A stretch of DNA of 64,000 bases from Emticicia agri. GTDB lineage: Bacteria > Bacteroidota > Bacteroidia > Cytophagales > Spirosomataceae. A program made the position numbers and the translations under genes. This document shows positions 60,039-64,000 of the stretch, piece after piece. The notes under the pieces were generated by a model, which had not been told where the DNA came from, made no database searches, and saw nothing but the letters and a program-made list of their open reading frames with translations. The stretch is from assembly GCF_004168285.1 (NCBI RefSeq), contig NZ_SEWF01000027.1, positions 1-64,000 on the forward strand. Direction: 5' to 3'. Numbering within the stretch: position 1 is the first letter of the stretch; the number at the start of each line of letters is the position of its first letter.

Positions 60039-60351
60039 ATACGGTAAAGAAATAATTCCAATGTCAAATATTAAGGATTTGAGAGTCTTTGAAATATTTA
60101 AGAGGTATAACTTTTTCAGTTTTGAAGAATATCCTGATGGTAAGATGCTTTTTGAAGTAGATATTGCCTTAATTGAAAAAGGATTAATTGAATTCTCTAG
60201 TACAAAATATGAAAAAATTGGGTTCAAAATAGTGGGAGAAGGACATATAAATTTGACCTCAGCAGGGTTGGGTTGGATTTTTGTTGTTGTTGACTGGCTG
60301 GCACCGGAAATTGATAAACTACAATTATTAAAAGCAGATGGAAGAGAATAA
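60028..60351 (+). CDS. Small unknown protein of the element
   Basis: 107 residues, not recognised. Weakly hydrophobic stretch GLGWIFVVVDWLAP near the C-terminus, no signal peptide. It overlaps both neighbours (11 bases with the helix-turn-helix gene, 14 with the primase gene), so it is a real member of the operon. The upstream part of the frame (FEIFKRYNFFSFEEYPDGKMLFEV) gives no clue to function. Confidence 0.65.
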   Translation: MKTEYGKEIIPMSNIKDLRVFEIFKRYNFFSFEEYPDGKMLFEVDIALIEKGLIEFSSTKYEKIGFKIVGEGHINLTSAGLGWIFVVVDWLAPEIDKLQLLKADGRE

Positions 60352-61783
60352 TAAATTGCTAAATTTTATAGATATAAAGTCAGATATTGAAGAGAATATA
60401 TTGAAAATTGCCAAAAAACATAAGGTAATTACCCTAAATGATTTACTTAACTATTTTTCTCCAATTAATTTTAGGGAGAAGACAGGGTTAAAAAATGTTA
60501 ATCAAAAATTAGAAGAGAAATACGTTTTAGTATGTTGTGTTGAAGAAATCATTCGAGTAATTGAAAATTATGATTCTGGAATCTTAAAAAATGACAATAC
60601 ATTTTATCTATATAATGGTAAATATTGGCAAGAGATTCTTAAACCTGAAGTCGAGCTTTTTTTAGCTAGAGCCACTGAGTTAATGGGTGTAAATATATTT
60701 GACGCTAAATATTATCAGTTTCGGAAAAAATTATTCGAACAATTCAATTGCTTAGTGCCTACAATTCAAATCCAAAAACCAAGTGATTCCGTCAATGTGA
60801 ACTTTCTTAACGGTACTTTTACAGTAAGTCTTGACAAACAGACGCTAAAAGCCTTTGATAAAAATGATTTTCTAACTTATCAATTACCTTTTAAATTTAA
60901 TCCGAGTGCAGAAGCTATTATATTCAAAAATTATTTAAATGTAGTTCTTCCGGATATTGATTGTCAAAAAGTTCTAGCCGAATGTATAGCTTCCGTTTTT
61001 TTACCTAAAGAAGTAGTTAAGCTAGAGAAAGTAGCATTACTATATGGAAAAGGTGCAAATGGTAAATCGGTTTTCTTTGAGATAGTCAATGCTTTATTAG
61101 GTATACATAATGTGACCAACTATTCACTTTATAATCTTACTATTGACAAGAATTACTGTAGAGCAAAAATATCAAAAAAACTACTCAATTACAGTAGCGA
61201 GATAAGCGGTAAAATGGATTCTTCGGTTTTTAAACAGCTAGTTTCAGGTGAGCCTATAGAAGCAAGACTCCCATATCATGAGCCATTCATTATGAGAGAT
61301 TATGCAAAGTTAATTTTTAATTGTAATGAGCTACCAAAGGATGTTGAACTTAATAATGCCTATTTTAGGCGATTTTTAATTATTCCTTTCGATGTTTTAA
61401 TACCAGATGAAAAGCAAGATAAGGAATTATCCAAAAAAATTATAGATAGAGAGCTTCCTGGGGTGTTCAATTGGGTATTAGATGGATTAAATCGGTTAGT
61501 GCAGCAAAAAGATTTCTCAAATTGCGAGCTAATTCAAAACCAAGTGAAGAGGTATAAAATTGAATCTGATAGCGTAAAACTTTTTTTGTCTGAAGAAAAT
61601 TATCAGTTATCAAACAATGATATGCCTTTAAAGGATTTAGTTACAGACTATCATCAATATTGTGTAGATAATGGCTTTAGAACACTTTCAAATAGAAAAT
61701 TTATTGACCAATTAAGGGATGAGGGTTATGACATTAGAAGGAAAAATTTTGGGAATTCAATTTTTATTGAAAAAAAGTTTTAA
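60338..61783 (+). CDS. P4/D5-type primase-helicase
   Basis: 481 residues of the phage/plasmid primase-helicase type. Residues about 80-200 form the D5_N-like region (YLYNGKYWQEI, VNFLNGTFTV). From about 215 is a superfamily 3 helicase with Walker A GKGANGKS (237-244), Walker B region ISKKLLNYSSEI and motif C region RDYAKLIFNCNELP, with the arginine-finger region NAYFRRFLIIPF. A winged-helix tail ends the protein. It unwinds DNA for element replication and pairs with the TOPRIM protein downstream. Confidence 0.9.
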   Translation: MEENNKLLNFIDIKSDIEENILKIAKKHKVITLNDLLNYFSPINFREKTGLKNVNQKLEEKYVLVCCVEEIIRVIENYDSGILKNDNTFYLYNGKYWQEILKPEVELFLARATELMGVNIFDAKYYQFRKKLFEQFNCLVPTIQIQKPSDSVNVNFLNGTFTVSLDKQTLKAFDKNDFLTYQLPFKFNPSAEAIIFKNYLNVVLPDIDCQKVLAECIASVFLPKEVVKLEKVALLYGKGANGKSVFFEIVNALLGIHNVTNYSLYNLTIDKNYCRAKISKKLLNYSSEISGKMDSSVFKQLVSGEPIEARLPYHEPFIMRDYAKLIFNCNELPKDVELNNAYFRRFLIIPFDVLIPDEKQDKELSKKIIDRELPGVFNWVLDGLNRLVQQKDFSNCELIQNQVKRYKIESDSVKLFLSEENYQLSNNDMPLKDLVTDYHQYCVDNGFRTLSNRKFIDQLRDEGYDIRRKNFGNSIFIEKKF

Positions 61784-61799
61784 TTTACTAATCACTTTT

Positions 61800-61850
61800 A
61801 CACTTGCTACACTAAAGTTTAAAATGTAGTAAGTGTAGAAAGTGTAGCAG
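61800..61850. repeat. Inverted and direct repeats between the replication genes
   Basis: ACACTTGCTACA (61800-61811) faces TGTAGTAAGTGT (61825-61836) with one mismatch. AGTGTAG also occurs twice in direct order at the end (AAGTGTAGAAAGTGTAGCAG). The cluster lies 10 bases before the TOPRIM-like gene. It may be a terminator/leader hairpin, an operator or an origin-like repeat set. Confidence 0.55.
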
Positions 61851-61859
61851 TTTTAAAGA

Positions 61860-62810
61860 ATGTATAATTTTGAATTTATCTTAGAACCATACTCTGGCTC
61901 TAAAAGTAGACATACTTGTCCTAACTGTGGTAAAAATAGTTGTTTTAGCTTGTACATACATATTGAAACAAGTGAACCTTTAGCATATAATGTAGGTAGA
62001 TGTAATCGAGAAATTAAGTGTAAATACCATTATACGCCAAAGCAATATTTTCGGGATAATAAAATAGATAGATCAATCCAGAAATGGAATAAAGAGGAAA
62101 ATGATTTTGTAATAGATTTATCAAAGAAAGAAAGCTCATTTATTGAAACGGAAATATTTAAAAGTAGTTTGAAAGGATATGATAAGAATAATTTTATAAG
62201 TTTTTTGATTAAAGATTTAGGCGAACAAAAAACATCAAGGTTAATAGACAAATATTTTGTTGGAACATCTAAGCGTTGGGAGGGAGCAACCGTTTTTTGG
62301 CAAATAGATATAGAGGGAAAAATTAGGACGGGAAAAGTAATACTTTATAATCCCGATTCCGGTAAAAGAATTAAAGCACCGGAAAGCTACATTACATGGG
62401 TACATAAATTACTGAACCTTGAAGAATATAATCTAAACCAATGTCTATTTGGTGAACATCTTTTAAAAGGGAATTCTGCTAAACCATTAGCTATCGTCGA
62501 GAGTGAGAAAACCGCAATTATTGCAAGCGCATATTTTGAAGAGTTTATTTGGCTTGCTACGGGTGGTATCTCTAGTCTTACACCTGAAAAATGTATTGCA
62601 TTAAAAAATAGAAATGTAGTTTTATATCCTGATAGTAATGGATTTGAGAAATGGGAGCAGAAAGCAAAAATATTGCGAAAAGAATTGAATTGTAAAATAC
62701 AAATTTCTGATCTTTTAGAAAGAAAAATACCTGCTGAATTTAGAAATGAAGGTTATGACTTAGCTGATTTTTTAATAAACATCAATTCCAAGGAATTAGA
62801 TATTAAGTGA
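61860..62810 (+). CDS. TOPRIM-domain primase-like protein (DUF6371-like)
   Basis: 316 residues. N-terminal zinc-binding motif (Cys20 and Cys23 in HTCPNCGKNSCF, then Cys48 and Cys54), then a linker and a TOPRIM-type domain. LAIVESEKTAIIASAYF carries the conserved Glu, and NRNVVLYPDSNGFEKW the acidic pair region, here DS rather than the more usual DxD. Such proteins are typical of Bacteroidota elements next to a P4-type helicase and probably supply priming for replication. Confidence 0.85.
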   Translation: MYNFEFILEPYSGSKSRHTCPNCGKNSCFSLYIHIETSEPLAYNVGRCNREIKCKYHYTPKQYFRDNKIDRSIQKWNKEENDFVIDLSKKESSFIETEIFKSSLKGYDKNNFISFLIKDLGEQKTSRLIDKYFVGTSKRWEGATVFWQIDIEGKIRTGKVILYNPDSGKRIKAPESYITWVHKLLNLEEYNLNQCLFGEHLLKGNSAKPLAIVESEKTAIIASAYFEEFIWLATGGISSLTPEKCIALKNRNVVLYPDSNGFEKWEQKAKILRKELNCKIQISDLLERKIPAEFRNEGYDLADFLININSKELDIK

Positions 62811-62929
62811 TGTTCGACATTAAAAATAAGAGACAAGAAGTCTTAAAAATATATAAGTAGTATTCAATAAATTTTGGAATGAACAGTAATTATATTGAAT
62901 GCTGAAAAATACTTTACAATAAACAAGAA

Positions 62930-64000
62930 ATGGGAAAACAAATTTTTACTCGGGAACAATTATATAAAGAGCTTTGGAACATACCCCTATCAACATTTAC
63001 TAAAGAGTATGATATTAATTATAATAAGCTAAAAGAGCTTTGTATTAAATTAAACATTCCACTTCCCAAAGCTGGTCATTGGCAGCAATTACAGTTCGGT
63101 AAAGATGTGAAGCAAATACCATTACCTGCATATAGTAATGATGACCAAATAATTGAATTGAATTTTAAGACGGAGGAAGAAATTTTAAATAGTGAGATAT
63201 TATCTGAAAAGAATAAAAAAATAAATGAGATGAAATCAATTTTAGAAGATGACTTAAGAGTTCCTAATTCACTTATTAACCCTGAAAGAATAATTGCATC
63301 GACACGTAAACACTATTTAGCATACTATAAAAGAAAGTGGGATAGTGATGATTTTTCTCTACCCTATTTAAATTTAGGTGTTTCAGAACAGCAACTCCAA
63401 AGAGCATTGATATTTATGGATACATTTATCAAAATTTTAAAGAAAAAAGGATATGAAATAGTGCCTGCTCAAAATAATACAATCTTATTCAACGATGTTG
63501 AAATAAAGATTGCTTTGAGAGAAAAAACTAAGGTTATTAATTCAGGAAAAGATACTTGGCATAAAACTAAAGAGGTAACTGGAAAATTTATTTTTAAAAT
63601 AGAAGCTTGGGGAAGTAAAGAATGGACTGATGGTGTTTTAAGTATTGAAGAGAAGCTACCTGAAATTATATATGGAATAGAATTATTAGCCGAACAAGCT
63701 AAACAAAAAGTAATTGAGCGTGACAATTGGCTTCAGGAACTTGAACGTCAAAGAGCGATTAGAGTGGAATTTGAGAAAAGACAAAAACAGGATTTATTGT
63801 CCTTTAAAGATTCTTTAGAAAAAGCTGAACGTTGGGATAGAACCAAGAATTTGAGAACTTATATAAGCGAAGTTGAGCAAAGAGCAAAGGAAAATAATAA
63901 TTACACTGATGAATTAAATACTCGTTTAGAAAGATTAAGACAACAGGCAGATTGGTATGACCCTTTCATAAATGCAAAGGATGAATTGTTGGATACCATC
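62930..64000 (+). CDS. Large unknown protein of a widespread accessory family, cut by window end
   Basis: Open from ATG 62930 to the last base (357 codons, incomplete). The N-terminus FTREQLYKELWNIPLSTFTKEYDINYNKLKELCIKLNIPLPKAGHWQ follows a pattern seen in many unrelated bacteria (REELYxxVW...K.CxxLNIPxPxxGxW), probably a DNA-binding helix-turn-helix. The middle (GYEIVPAQNNTILFNDVEIKIALREK) looks like a mixed alpha/beta domain. The C-terminal visible part is highly charged and probably coiled-coil (VIERDNWLQELERQRAIRVEFEKRQKQDL). Function unknown. Confidence 0.8.
   Translation, partial: MGKQIFTREQLYKELWNIPLSTFTKEYDINYNKLKELCIKLNIPLPKAGHWQQLQFGKDVKQIPLPAYSNDDQIIELNFKTEEEILNSEILSEKNKKINEMKSILEDDLRVPNSLINPERIIASTRKHYLAYYKRKWDSDDFSLPYLNLGVSEQQLQRALIFMDTFIKILKKKGYEIVPAQNNTILFNDVEIKIALREKTKVINSGKDTWHKTKEVTGKFIFKIEAWGSKEWTDGVLSIEEKLPEIIYGIELLAEQAKQKVIERDNWLQELERQRAIRVEFEKRQKQDLLSFKDSLEKAERWDRTKNLRTYISEVEQRAKENNNYTDELNTRLERLRQQADWYDPFINAKDELLDTI

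Larger units (their letters stand above)
56961..64000 (+). mobile_element. Left part of an integrated element at tRNA-Asn
   Basis: Starts at the tRNA-Asn remnant and contains, all on the plus strand, a tyrosine integrase, a protein broken at a poly-A run, an excisionase-like helix-turn-helix protein, a small unknown protein, a P4-type primase/helicase, a TOPRIM primase-like protein and a large unknown gene running off the window. The DNA is visibly more AT-rich than the sugar loci. The gene order resembles integrative or satellite-type elements with their own replication module. No structural phage or conjugation gene is visible in this part. Confidence 0.8.

Overview
The window looks like the chromosome of a Bacteroidota bacterium, most likely of the order Cytophagales. 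The evidence is two SusC/SusD pairs, Bacteroidota-type promoters (TTTG, 18-19 bases, TAnnTTTG), few Shine-Dalgarno sequences, many lipoproteins, AT-rich DNA and a Nudix-type AraR regulator. Genus was not determined.

Layout. 2-1089 is a complete IS630-family insertion sequence whose transposase is split over two frames. 1161-35670 is a large arabinose/arabinan-type polysaccharide utilization locus: a secreted VCBS/ASPIC protein, SusC and SusD, a broken GH95 gene, two GH43 enzymes, an acetylesterase fusion, a carboxylesterase, a GH29 fucosidase, five consecutive CE1-type esterase genes, a GH51 arabinofuranosidase, the regulator AraR, then araB, araA, araD, a small transaldolase, a sodium/sugar symporter and a Tat-exported GFOR-like oxidoreductase. 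35744-46541 (minus strand) is a second locus: GH10 xylanase, FAH-family 2-keto-3-deoxypentonate dehydratase-like enzyme, Tat-exported enolase-superfamily sugar-acid dehydratase, Sec-exported RraA-like protein, BASS-family transporter and a second SusCD pair. A LacI-type regulator with a zinc-ribbon N-terminus (46836-47993) lies divergent to it.

48163-55112 holds an Imm11-like immunity gene and an RHS/AHH-nuclease polymorphic toxin gene whose 5' part is broken three times. 55502-56722 is an integrase pseudogene. At 56918-56960 lies the 3' half of a tRNA-Asn gene, the left attachment site of an integrated element that fills the rest of the window: integrase, excisionase-like protein, P4-type primase/helicase, TOPRIM primase-like protein and unknown genes. 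The right end of the element is outside the window.

How the parts work together. Outer-membrane SusCD pairs take up oligosaccharides. Exported esterases would remove acetyl and feruloyl groups, and GH43, GH51 and GH10 would release arabinose and xylose. The symporter imports arabinose, and AraB, AraA and AraD convert it to xylulose-5-phosphate. A recurring palindrome, TGTGT-N7-ACACA, stands before the first SusC, the GH95/GH43 operon, araR, araB (twice) and, in a variant form, the second SusC. It is the best candidate for the AraR operator and would join both loci into one regulon. The second locus, with the GFOR-like enzyme, suggests an additional oxidative pentose route with its first steps outside the cytoplasm; this is a hypothesis.
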